DNA from: an uncultured Oscillospiraceae bacterium
Lineage (GTDB): Bacteria; Bacillota; Clostridia; Oscillospirales; Acutalibacteraceae
Direction of reading: 5' to 3'
DNA length: 10,815 nucleotides
Assembly: GCA_900549945.1 (NCBI GenBank)
Contig: URQJ01000054.1
Span: forward strand, 1-10,815
Shown here in pieces: positions 1 to 5,859 of the stretch. The position numbers and the translations under genes were made by a program. Positions within the stretch are counted from its first letter, which is position 1. Every line of letters begins with the position of its first letter. The notes below the pieces were generated by a model that made no database searches, was not told the origin of the DNA, and saw only the letters and a list, made by a program, of their open reading frames with translations.

Positions 1-170
1 GGCACTTTTTCGGCGGGCGATGCTTCAGCGGAGAGGCCCGCCAGCGCGCCGACGGTGCGCCCGGCCTCTGTGTGCGCCAGCGCCCGGGCGGCAAAATGCA
101 GGTCGCGGCAGAGATCGAAGATCTGCGCGCGCTTGCTTTCGTTTTTTGTGTGGAAAAGTACGGTTGGCAT
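1..170 (-). CDS. DUF3783-like small protein (3' end cut by window edge)
   Basis: The reading frame starts at the ATG at 170-168 and is still open at base 1, giving 56 complete codons. The protein begins MPTVLFHTKNESKRAQIFDL. It alternates a short beta strand (TVLFHT), a helix rich in charged residues, and a segment ending TVGALAGL. That pattern resembles DUF3783 proteins, small cytoplasmic Firmicutes proteins of unknown function in which a V/IGxLxGL motif is common; the assignment is by memory of the family only. A good Shine-Dalgarno (GAGGTGA) lies 7 nt before the ATG and overlaps the TGA stop of the upstream kinase-like gene, whose stop is 10 nt from this start. The two genes are therefore probably co-transcribed and translationally coupled. 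The C-terminal end lies outside the window, so length and completeness cannot be judged. Confidence 0.6.
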   Translation of the reverse strand, partial: MPTVLFHTKNESKRAQIFDLCRDLHFAARALAHTEAGRTVGALAGLSAEASPAEKV

Positions 171-180
171 AGGGTTCACC

Positions 181-693
181 TCAAAGGTCGATGTCGACGG
201 TGTAATCGCCGTCGATCAAAATGGCGGGCAGGCCGTGTGCACGGCAGCCCTCGAGATAGGCGTTGTTGGCCGCGATCAGGTTTTCAGGGGTCAGGTCCGG
301 GTCGGCCATGCGCTGTTCGATAACGCTTTCATAGCGCAAAATGTCGTCAAACCGGCGGCGGATGTAATCCTCGCTCATCACAAGGCAGAAGTACCGGATG
401 CTTTCGAGGTATTCCGGCGTGAAGCTCTCCGCCCAGTCGAATGGGATATAGCAGCCCTCGACCACCATGTTCTGTCCGTTTTCGATCGCGGTCTTGATCA
501 TCTCGCGCAGAATAGGCCAGAGATACGGCGTGAGCAGATCGTCGTCCTCGGGCGTCAGATCCGTTTGGCCGCTGCGGATCAGCCCCATCTTGAGGTGGTC
601 GATCGAGAGGTACGGGTACTTGTATTTTTCGAGCAGGCGCTGCGCGAGCGCGGTTTTGCCCGTGTGCGTGTTGCCGGAAATCAGAATAATCAT
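181..693 (-). CDS. P-loop nucleotide/small-molecule kinase-like protein
   Basis: This 170-residue cytoplasmic protein has a Walker A motif right at the N-terminus (GNTHTGKT, residues 7-14) after a hydrophobic beta strand (MIILIS). An Asp in the second strand (IDHLKMG, D32) and the VVEGCYIP segment (77-84) occupy the places where adenylate kinase-like enzymes bind acceptor substrate and Mg. An Arg-rich stretch (IRRRFDDILR, 111-120) fits the mobile LID of nucleoside or shikimate kinase-type folds. The protein probably phosphorylates a small molecule, but I cannot name the substrate; database names such as 2-phosphoglycerate kinase-like or AAA ATPase would be guesses. The ATG at 693 is preceded by AAAGGA about 9 nt upstream. 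A promoter with a perfect TATAAT lies at 725-753. It is the first gene of a two-gene operon with the DUF3783-like gene. Length is typical of single-domain P-loop kinases and I see no damage. Confidence 0.8.
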   Translation of the reverse strand: MIILISGNTHTGKTALAQRLLEKYKYPYLSIDHLKMGLIRSGQTDLTPEDDDLLTPYLWPILREMIKTAIENGQNMVVEGCYIPFDWAESFTPEYLESIRYFCLVMSEDYIRRRFDDILRYESVIEQRMADPDLTPENLIAANNAYLEGCRAHGLPAILIDGDYTVDIDL

Positions 694-724
694 GGCAGAT
701 CATCCTTTCGCTTCTTTTCACTCC

Positions 725-753
725 ATTATAGCGGAGGACACAGTGAAAAGCAA
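725..753 (-). promoter_or_regulatory. sigma-A promoter of the P-loop kinase operon
   Basis: On the minus strand, TTGCTT (753-748) and a perfect TATAAT (730-725) are separated by exactly 17 bp. Transcription would start near 718, about 25 nt upstream of the ATG at 693. The -35 box lies inside a 12-nt string, CGCTTGCTTTTC, that recurs at the same place in the PPK2 promoter. Direct sequence evidence is good; activity is inferred. Confidence 0.7.
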
Positions 754-829
754 GCGGTGCGGCATGGACAAGTTGTGTATCTTCTGCAAAAGTATTGTGA
801 ATTTTCCTGAAAATCACACGGTTCTCCCC

Positions 830-858
830 TTGACTTTTTCCCTGTTTTCCTCTAAAGT
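830..858 (+). promoter_or_regulatory. sigma-A promoter of the aldo/keto reductase
   Basis: TTGACT (830-835) and TAAAGT (853-858) are 17 bp apart, at a typical distance upstream of the reductase gene. Between about 697 and 925 there is no gene. This region holds only the two divergent promoters, a small 5' UTR hairpin and the ribosome binding site. Confidence 0.6.
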
Positions 859-871
859 GTAAGTAACGCAG

Positions 872-889
872 CTCCCGAATACGCGGGAG
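872..889 (+). other. small 5' UTR hairpin before the aldo/keto reductase
   Basis: CTCCCG (872-877) and CGGGAG (884-889) form a 6-bp stem with a 6-nt loop, a few bases downstream of the predicted transcription start (about 865) and 36 nt before the ATG. No T-tract follows, so it is not a terminator. It may stabilise the mRNA 5' end, or it may be a chance pairing in GC-rich DNA. Confidence 0.35.
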
Positions 890-925
890 GGCGAAATTGT
901 ATTGAAAAGTAAAGGAGTAGGTTGT

Positions 926-1909
926 ATGCGTTACAAGGTTTTGGGCAAGACCGGGCTCAAGGTGTCCGTCGCGACCGTCGGCACGTGGGCGATCGGCGGT
1001 TCGGGATGGGGCGCCGTTGACCGGCAGGATTCCATCACGGCGATCCGCTCGATGCTTGACAACGACGTGAACATCGTCGATACCGCGCCGATTTATGGCT
1101 GCGGCTATTCGGAGGAGGTCGTCGGCGAGGCGATCAAGGGCTATGACCGCGAGAAGCTGATCATCTCCACAAAGTGCGGCCTTGTCTGGGGCGAGGGCGC
1201 GCCGAAGGGCGGCCGCGACGTTTCGGGCAAGAGCATCATGAAGGAGATCGATGATTCCCTGCGCCGCCTCGGCGTCGATTACATCGACATCTACCACGTC
1301 CACAAGCCCGACTACCTCGGCACGCCGTTTGAGGACACGATGAGCGCGATGATGAAGCTGAAGGAATGCGGCAAGATCCGCCACATCGGTCTTTCGAACT
1401 TCTCGATCGAGCAGACCGAGGAATGCATGAAGTACGGCGATGTGGAGGTCATCCAGCCGCCGTTCTCGATGATCGACCAGCGCGAGCGCAGCGTGCTTGA
1501 GTTTGCAAAGCAGCACGATATCGGCGTGATGACCTACGGCTCGCTCGGCGCGGGCATGCTGACCGGCACAATCCGCACGCTGCCCGACTGGGACCCGAAG
1601 GACATGCGCTTCGTGTTCTACGATTATTTCAAAGAGCCGAAGTTCTCGAAGGCGCAGAAGCTCTTAAAGTCGCTGGATAAGATCGCCGAGGCGCGCAATG
1701 TGCCGGTGGCGCAGGTCGCCGTCAACTGGATCACGGTGCACCCGCTCGTCGACACCGCGCTGATGGGCGTGCGCAACAAGCACGAGGCCGACGAAAACTG
1801 TGCGGCGACCGCATGGGAGCTGACCGCAGAGGAGATCGCAGCGCTGAACGAGGCGGTCGCGGAGTACGAGCGCGAGACGCCGGCCGACGGCTCGCCGACG
1901 AAGCGGTAA
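926..1909 (+). CDS. aldo/keto reductase (IolS/YhdN-like)
   Basis: This 327-residue soluble protein is an NADP(H)-dependent oxidoreductase of the (beta/alpha)8-barrel AKR superfamily, expected to reduce aldehydes or ketones in the cytoplasm. The catalytic tetrad is visible: Asp52 and Tyr57 in VDTAPIYG, Lys83 in ISTKCG and His126 in YHVHKPD. The GLSNFS segment and the C-terminal cofactor loop (LMGVRNKHEADENCAA) are also present. The QPPFSMIDQR and YGSLGAGMLTG segments resemble Bacillus IolS and YhdN (AKR11-like); the true substrate is unknown. I place the start at the ATG at 926 because AAAGGAG sits 8 nt before it. An in-frame TTG at 902 would add eight residues but has no comparable ribosome binding site. 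The gene is monocistronic, with its own promoter at 830-858 and a terminator at 1958-1992. It converges on the PPK2 gene. Length is normal for the family and all key residues are kept. Confidence 0.93.
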   Translation: MRYKVLGKTGLKVSVATVGTWAIGGSGWGAVDRQDSITAIRSMLDNDVNIVDTAPIYGCGYSEEVVGEAIKGYDREKLIISTKCGLVWGEGAPKGGRDVSGKSIMKEIDDSLRRLGVDYIDIYHVHKPDYLGTPFEDTMSAMMKLKECGKIRHIGLSNFSIEQTEECMKYGDVEVIQPPFSMIDQRERSVLEFAKQHDIGVMTYGSLGAGMLTGTIRTLPDWDPKDMRFVFYDYFKEPKFSKAQKLLKSLDKIAEARNVPVAQVAVNWITVHPLVDTALMGVRNKHEADENCAATAWELTAEEIAALNEAVAEYERETPADGSPTKR

Positions 1910-1957
1910 GACTTTGCGCTGTGCCTTTTGGTACGCGGAAAACAGAACATAAAGGGG

Positions 1958-1992
1958 AGCCGGACTGCGGTCACATGCAGTCCGGCTTTCTT
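1958..1992 (+). terminator. intrinsic terminator after the aldo/keto reductase
   Basis: A perfect 11-bp stem (AGCCGGACTGC at 1958-1968, GCAGTCCGGCT at 1977-1987) with an 8-nt loop is followed by TTCTT. It lies between two convergent genes and is best suited to plus-strand transcripts. On the minus strand the stem is followed by CCCCTTTAT, a weaker tail, so it may also serve PPK2 less efficiently. Confidence 0.8.
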
Positions 1993-1996
1993 GCGC

Positions 1997-3499
1997 TTAT
2001 TTGTGTTCTTTCAAATAGTTCTCGATCGCGCCGACCACGGTTTTCAGAACCTTGATGCGCGCGTAATACTTGCTGTTCGCCTCGACGATGATCCACGGCG
2101 CGTAGGTCGTCGAGGTGCGCACGAGCATCTCGTCCACGGCCACCTCGTACTGGTCCCACTTCGCGCGGTTGCGCCAGTCCTCCTCGGTGATCTTCCACTG
2201 CTTGTCCGGGTTCTCCTGCCGCTCCTTGAAGCGGCGCGCCTGCTCTTCCTTGTCGATCTGCATCCAGAATTTGAGCACGATACAGCCGCTGTTGGCCCAG
2301 CTTTCCTCCATGTTGTTGATCTCCGCATAGGCGCGCCGCCACTCGTCGCCCGAACAGAAGCCCTCGATGCGCTCAACCATCACGCGGCCGTACCACGAGC
2401 GGTCGAAGATTGTGAAATGCCCCGCCTTCGGCATGGCGGTCCAGAAGCGCCACAGGTAGTGGTGCGATTTCTCGAGGTCGTTCGGCGCGGAGACGGGCTG
2501 CACCGCATAACCGCGCGGATCGAGCGCCTGCGTCAGCCGCTTGATCGCGCCGCCCTTGCCGCCGGCGTCCCAGCCCTCAAAGGCGAGCACGACCGGGATG
2601 CGCCGCCGGTACACCTCGTTGTGCAGCTCGGATAGCCTGCCTTGCAGCGCTTTGAGCTGTTTTTGGTACTGCTCCTTCGTGAGGCTTTTGTCGAGGTCGA
2701 CGCCGGCGAGCGCGGAGGCGCGGAACGCGTCGGGGTAGATGGCCGCGCTTTCCTCGACGCTCTCCTTCGGCAGCGCGGCGCGGCGGTCGGCGTCCGCGAT
2801 GGCCTCCTCGAGCCGTTTGACGACGGTGGACATCACCTTGGCGGCTGCGTACTCCCGGTCCTCGGATTCGACGATTGTCCACGGCGCATTGTCGCGGTCG
2901 GTTTTTTGCAGCGCTTCCTCGGTCAGGCGGAAATATTCGCCGTAGTGCTCGCAGCGCCGGCGGTCGCCCTCCGTCACGCGCCAAGCTGTTTCCTTCGATT
3001 CCCCGAGCTTTTTCAGCCGCTTTTTCTGCTCCTTCTGCGAGATGACGAGGAACAGCTTGATGAGCACGATGTGGTCGTCCGTCAAGAGCTTTTCAAACGC
3101 GTTGATTTCGTCGGCCGCGGTCGAGAGGCTTTTTTCGTCGCTCTTGCCGTCGAAGCGGTCGTTGAGCAGAATGCGGTACCAGCTCCGGTCTAGAATCGTG
3201 ATGCGCCCGCGGTCGGGCATCGTGTTCCAGAAGCGCCACAAAAACGGGTAGTAGTGCTCCTCCTCGGTCTCCCGCTGCGTCGTGTAGACCTTGAAGCCGC
3301 GGGGGTCGAGCGGCTCGATCAGCCGGTTGATCATCGTGCCCTTTCCGGCCGCGCCGAAGCCCTCGACCGCGATGATGACCGGGATGCGCTTTTCCTTGCA
3401 GATGCGCTGCAGGCGGCCGAGCTTTGCATCCAGCCCGCGCGCCAGCGCGTTAAATTCCTTCTTGCCCAGTTTTTTGGAGAGGTCGATTTTTTCCAGCAT
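1997..3499 (-). CDS. pap: two-domain PPK2: polyphosphate:AMP phosphotransferase
   Basis: This 500-residue cytoplasmic protein has two tandem PPK2 domains, the architecture of polyphosphate:AMP phosphotransferase, which moves phosphate from polyphosphate to AMP to give ADP. The N-domain has a P-loop GFGAAGKG (47-54), LDPRGFKV (64-71) and Walker B LDRSWY (103-108). The C-domain has GWDAGGKG (309-316), LDPRGYAV (326-333), FDRSWYGRVMVERIEGF (365-381) and the EEDWRNRAKWDQY block (439-451) typical of this family. A charged linker of about 50 residues (near 235-290) joins them. The C-domain keeps all expected motifs. The N-domain has Gly49 where PPK2 enzymes keep Asp in GxDxxGKG, so catalysis probably rests mainly with the C-domain; some PPK2s also phosphorylate ADP or GDP, so the exact nucleotide is inferred. 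AAAGGAG lies 7 nt before the ATG. The gene stands alone, with a promoter at 3555-3583. Confidence 0.92.
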   Translation of the reverse strand: MLEKIDLSKKLGKKEFNALARGLDAKLGRLQRICKEKRIPVIIAVEGFGAAGKGTMINRLIEPLDPRGFKVYTTQRETEEEHYYPFLWRFWNTMPDRGRITILDRSWYRILLNDRFDGKSDEKSLSTAADEINAFEKLLTDDHIVLIKLFLVISQKEQKKRLKKLGESKETAWRVTEGDRRRCEHYGEYFRLTEEALQKTDRDNAPWTIVESEDREYAAAKVMSTVVKRLEEAIADADRRAALPKESVEESAAIYPDAFRASALAGVDLDKSLTKEQYQKQLKALQGRLSELHNEVYRRRIPVVLAFEGWDAGGKGGAIKRLTQALDPRGYAVQPVSAPNDLEKSHHYLWRFWTAMPKAGHFTIFDRSWYGRVMVERIEGFCSGDEWRRAYAEINNMEESWANSGCIVLKFWMQIDKEEQARRFKERQENPDKQWKITEEDWRNRAKWDQYEVAVDEMLVRTSTTYAPWIIVEANSKYYARIKVLKTVVGAIENYLKEHK

Positions 3500-3554
3500 A
3501 GCAAAGCTCCTTTAATTCTAAATTACACGGAATTTTTGGGGTGTTTGATAAAAT

Positions 3555-3583
3555 ATTGTATCATTATTCCAAACGAAAAGCAA
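3555..3583 (-). promoter_or_regulatory. sigma-A promoter of the PPK2 gene
   Basis: On the minus strand, TTGCTT (3583-3578) and TACAAT (3560-3555) are 17 bp apart, about 55 nt upstream of the PPK2 ATG. The surrounding island from roughly 3510 to 3660 is much more AT-rich than the flanking genes. The -35 lies in the same 12-nt string found at the kinase operon promoter. Confidence 0.6.
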
Positions 3584-3615
3584 GCGCGGGTTTTGTCCGC
3601 GCCGCCGGGCCGAAC

Positions 3616-3644
3616 TTGACAAATGCGGAAAAAGCTGTTATACT
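3616..3644 (+). promoter_or_regulatory. near-consensus sigma-A promoter of marR-MATE
   Basis: A perfect TTGACA (3616-3621), a 17-bp spacer and TATACT (3639-3644) make this the best promoter in the window. Transcription should start near 3651. Two near-identical operator-like boxes begin exactly there, which suggests a strong promoter held down by a repressor. Confidence 0.85.
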
Positions 3645-3650
3645 ACAAAA

Positions 3651-3680
3651 AATCCGGTTTCGGATTATACGGTTTCGGAT
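3651..3680 (+). promoter_or_regulatory. tandem operator-like boxes, probable MarR autoregulation site
   Basis: AATCCGGTTTCGGATT (3651-3666) is a perfect inverted repeat with 6-bp arms around GTTT. Its core ATCCGGTTTCGGAT (3652-3665) recurs 15 bp later as ATACGGTTTCGGAT (3667-3680), with one mismatch in 14. Both boxes fall between the predicted transcription start and the marR ribosome binding site. MarR proteins commonly repress their own genes by binding palindromes at the promoter. That this MarR binds here is inference; the repeats themselves are plain in the sequence. Confidence 0.6.
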
Positions 3681-3695
3681 GATGAGGGCGGGACG

Positions 3696-4142
3696 ATGGA
3701 AAAGAACATGCCGGCGGCGGACTCCATAGAGGCGTACCGGGCCGTGTATTGGGGCTTGGAGGCGCTGTACGGACTCTGCGCGAAGGCCTGCGGCCTTTCT
3801 GAAATGGAATACTGGGTGCTGCTTTCCCTGCACGACGGCGTGGAGACGCAGAGCGCAATCAGCGGCGTGCTGGGTGTGAGCCGTCAGACCGTCAATTCTG
3901 CGTGTAAGCTGCTTGTCAAAAAGGGCCTGCTTTCCATGGAGGCGCTCGAGGATAACCTGCGTGTCAAACACATGCGGCTGACAGAGGCGGGCCAGCAGTT
4001 CGTGCAGGACCATATGGAAGAAATATTCCGGATCGAGGAGGACGTGTGGCGGGCGTTTTCGCAGGCGGAGCGCGCAGCGCTCGTATCGCTGACCCGCAAG
4101 TACAGCGCGCTGATGCAGGCGGCGCTGGAAAAAAAGAAATAA
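3696..4142 (+). CDS. MarR-family transcriptional regulator
   Basis: This 148-residue cytoplasmic protein has a winged helix-turn-helix at about residues 37-100. It runs YWVLLSLHDG (39-48), TQSAISGVLG (51-60), a recognition helix SRQTVNSACKLLVKKG (62-77) and a wing ending HMRLTEAGQQ (92-101). Helices at both ends would form the dimerisation domain, and the length is typical of MarR. It probably represses its own promoter and the downstream MATE gene, and is released by a small-molecule ligand. The ATG at 3696 is chosen because a GAGGG lies 7 nt upstream and the winged helix is complete from here; M5 at 3708 is an unlikely alternative. The MATE gene starts 136 nt after the stop, and a terminator-like hairpin lies in that gap. 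The ligand is unknown. Confidence 0.88.
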   Translation: MEKNMPAADSIEAYRAVYWGLEALYGLCAKACGLSEMEYWVLLSLHDGVETQSAISGVLGVSRQTVNSACKLLVKKGLLSMEALEDNLRVKHMRLTEAGQQFVQDHMEEIFRIEEDVWRAFSQAERAALVSLTRKYSALMQAALEKKK

Positions 4143-4195
4143 AAGCCATCGGAGGGCGCATGGCCGCAGCCATGCCGCCGGAAAAGATGTCGAGT

Positions 4196-4228
4196 GCGCT
4201 CGGTTTTAAAAGGCCGGGCGCTATTTTT
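4196..4228 (+). terminator. terminator-like hairpin (possible attenuator) between marR and MATE
   Basis: GCGCTCGG (4196-4203) pairs with CCGGGCGC (4214-4221), an 8-bp stem with one G-U pair and a 10-nt loop, followed by TATTTTTC. This has the form of a factor-independent terminator. No promoter is visible between it and the MATE ATG at 4279, so the pump would rely on readthrough. Upstream, GGGCGCA (4154-4160) can pair with TGCGCTC (4195-4201) and would disrupt the 5' arm. A separate 7-bp hairpin (GCATGGC/GCCATGC, 4158-4175) would compete with that pairing. This arrangement resembles an attenuator but could be chance in GC-rich sequence. Confidence 0.5.
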
Positions 4229-4231
4229 CAC

Positions 4232-4254
4232 CCTGCGCACGGGCGTGCGGCAGG
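4232..4254 (+). other. hairpin just upstream of the MATE ribosome binding site
   Basis: CCTGCGCAC (4232-4240) pairs with GTGCG and CAGG (4245-4249 and 4251-4254) with one bulged G at 4250 and a GGGC loop. It ends 7 nt before the AAGGGAG ribosome binding site at 4262-4268. There is no T-tract. It may affect translation initiation or mRNA stability; no function is shown. Confidence 0.35.
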
Positions 4255-4278
4255 AAAATTTGAAGGGAGAACAAAGCA

Positions 4279-5610
4279 ATGCGTATCCAACTTTCCGACC
4301 ATTTCAGCTACGGGCGGCTGATCCGCTTCACGCTGCCATCGATCGTGATGATGATCTTCACCTCGATCTACAGCGTTGTGGACGGCCTGTTCGTCTCCAA
4401 TTTCGTGGGCAAAACCCCGTTTGCCGCGATCAACCTGATTATGCCGATTTTGATTATACTCGGTGCGCTCGGGTTCATGATCGGCACCGGCGGCAGCGCG
4501 ATCGTCGCGAAAACGCTTGGCGAGGGCGACCCCGCGCGCGCAAACCGCTATTTTTCGATGCTCGTCTACACCACGGTGGTGGGCGGCGCTGTGCTGGCCG
4601 CGGCCGGCGAGCTGAGCCTGCCAATTGTTTCGGAGCTGCTCGGCGCCGAGGGCGCGATGCTTCAGGACTGCATCCTGTACGGGCGCATCATCCTCGCGGC
4701 GCTGCCGGCCTTCATGCTGCAAAACGTGTTCCAGAGCTTTATGATCACGGCGGAGAAATCCCGCCTCGGGCTTGCGGTCACGGTGGCGGCCGGCCTGACC
4801 AATATGGTGCTCGATTTCGTGTTCATCGTGCCGCTCGGGTGGGGGCTTGCCGGCGCGGCCATCGCCACGGCGATCAGTCAGGTGATCGGCGGCGCGGTGC
4901 CGATCGTCTACTTCGCGCGGAAAAATGACAGCCTGCTGCGCCTGACGAAGGCGAAGTTCGAGGGGCGCATTTTACTGCGCACCTGCACGAACGGCTCCTC
5001 CGAGCTGATGAGCAATATCTCGGCTTCCATTGTTACGATGCTCTATAATTTCCAGCTTATGCGCCTCGCGGGCGAGGACGGCATCGCGGCGTACGGCGTT
5101 GTGATGTATGTCAACTTTGTGTTCTCCGCAATCTTCATCGGCTATTCAATCGGCGCCGCGCCGGTGATCGGCTATCACTACGGCGCGCAGAACCATGCGG
5201 AGCTGAAAAACCTGTTCCGCCGCAGCCTCGTGCTGGTCGTGATCTCCGGCGTTGCCATGACTGTGCTCGCGGAGCTGCTCGCCCAGCCGCTGACGCACGT
5301 TTTCGTCGGCTACGACGCGGGGCTCTACGCGCTGACGGTGCGCGGCTTCATGCTGTATTCGATCTCGTTCCTCGTCTCCGGCGTCAACATCTTCGGCTCG
5401 GCGTTCTTCACCGCGCTGAACAACGGCCTCGTTTCCGCGGCAATTTCCTTCCTGCGCACGCTGGTGTTTCAGGTTGCAGTCGTTCTGCTTCTGCCGCTGC
5501 TTCTCGGCATCGACGGCATTTGGCTCGCGATCGTCGCGGCAGAGCTGCTCGCGCTGGCCGTCACGCTCGTGTTCTTCATCGTGAAGCGGAAGCAGTACCA
5601 TTACGCCTGA
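4279..5610 (+). CDS. MATE-family multidrug efflux transporter (MepA-like)
   Basis: This 443-residue integral membrane protein belongs to the MATE family, which exports cationic drugs and other organic compounds in exchange for Na+ or H+. About twelve hydrophobic segments are visible in two homologous halves joined by a loop near 212-235 (RKNDSLLRLTKAKFEGR). The first helix carries the conserved Asp in VVDGLFVSNFVG (D35). GTGGSAIVAKTLGEGD (69-84) and the second-half counterpart IGAAPVIGYHYGAQN (291-305) are typical MATE signatures. It looks most like the MepA branch common in Firmicutes; the substrate is unknown. AAGGGAG lies 9 nt before the ATG. The upstream MarR is the likely regulator, as in other marR-mepA pairs, and a possible attenuator lies between them. 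A strong terminator follows at 5654-5694. The length is usual and I see no damage. Confidence 0.92.
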   Translation: MRIQLSDHFSYGRLIRFTLPSIVMMIFTSIYSVVDGLFVSNFVGKTPFAAINLIMPILIILGALGFMIGTGGSAIVAKTLGEGDPARANRYFSMLVYTTVVGGAVLAAAGELSLPIVSELLGAEGAMLQDCILYGRIILAALPAFMLQNVFQSFMITAEKSRLGLAVTVAAGLTNMVLDFVFIVPLGWGLAGAAIATAISQVIGGAVPIVYFARKNDSLLRLTKAKFEGRILLRTCTNGSSELMSNISASIVTMLYNFQLMRLAGEDGIAAYGVVMYVNFVFSAIFIGYSIGAAPVIGYHYGAQNHAELKNLFRRSLVLVVISGVAMTVLAELLAQPLTHVFVGYDAGLYALTVRGFMLYSISFLVSGVNIFGSAFFTALNNGLVSAAISFLRTLVFQVAVVLLLPLLLGIDGIWLAIVAAELLALAVTLVFFIVKRKQYHYA

Positions 5611-5653
5611 TTCTGCCGCGCTTGTTCGGGCGGGGGAAAGCAATTCAACGCAA

Positions 5654-5694
5654 ACGGAGTGGCCCGCAGCCCGCGGCGCCGCCCCGTTTTTTTT
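5654..5694 (+). terminator. intrinsic terminator after the MATE gene
   Basis: ACGGAGTGGC (5654-5663) pairs with GCCGCCCCGT (5678-5687), with one A-C mismatch and a G-U pair. The stem continues as CCGC/GCGG around AGCCC. A run of eight T (5687-5694) follows. This is a strong factor-independent terminator closing the marR-MATE unit. Confidence 0.85.
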
Positions 5695-5749
5695 CGCTCT
5701 TTTTCTGCGGCGCGCGGAATGCCTTGAAAGCAGAAAATCTATAAATTTC

Positions 5750-5761
5750 TTCTGCGCAGAA
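5750..5761. promoter_or_regulatory. perfect 12-bp palindrome next to the E2-like gene promoter
   Basis: TTCTGCGCAGAA reads the same on both strands and ends 2 bp before the predicted -35 box of the E2-like gene. Its position would suit a regulator binding site. No regulator gene is adjacent to it, so any protein binding here would be encoded elsewhere. Confidence 0.35.
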
Positions 5762-5763
5762 TC

Positions 5764-5792
5764 TTGTGCTTTTTTGTAAAATTGTGTAGAAT
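5764..5792 (+). promoter_or_regulatory. sigma-A promoter of the E2-like gene
   Basis: TTGTGC (5764-5769) and TAGAAT (5787-5792) are 17 bp apart in an AT-rich island. The start would be near 5799, leaving a leader of about 60 nt. That leader contains a weak hairpin (ACCCGC at 5802-5807 with GCGGGT at 5821-5826). The gap 5611-5859 holds the MATE terminator, the palindrome and this promoter, and no gene that I can see. Confidence 0.5.
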
Positions 5793-5859
5793 AAATTGTA
5801 AACCCGCGCATGCGGCAGCAGCGGGTGCGCGCAAACCTAAGATTTGGAGAGAATAGAAT

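Noticed and set aside
820..866. MerR-type promoter (long spacer with dyad) before the aldo/keto reductase
   Set aside because: The spacer is 17 bp, not the 19-20 bp of MerR-controlled promoters. The dyad is weak (ACTTT/AAAGT) and no MerR gene is nearby.
902..925. TTG start eight codons upstream for the aldo/keto reductase
   Set aside because: The AAAGGAG ribosome binding site lies inside this stretch at proper distance from the ATG at 926, and family members begin at the equivalent of MRYKVLGKTG.
347..1516. A 389-codon minus-strand open frame across the kinase gene, intergenic region and aldo/keto reductase
   Set aside because: It overlaps two clear genes and the divergent promoters, and its product is low-complexity and His/Arg/Asp-rich.
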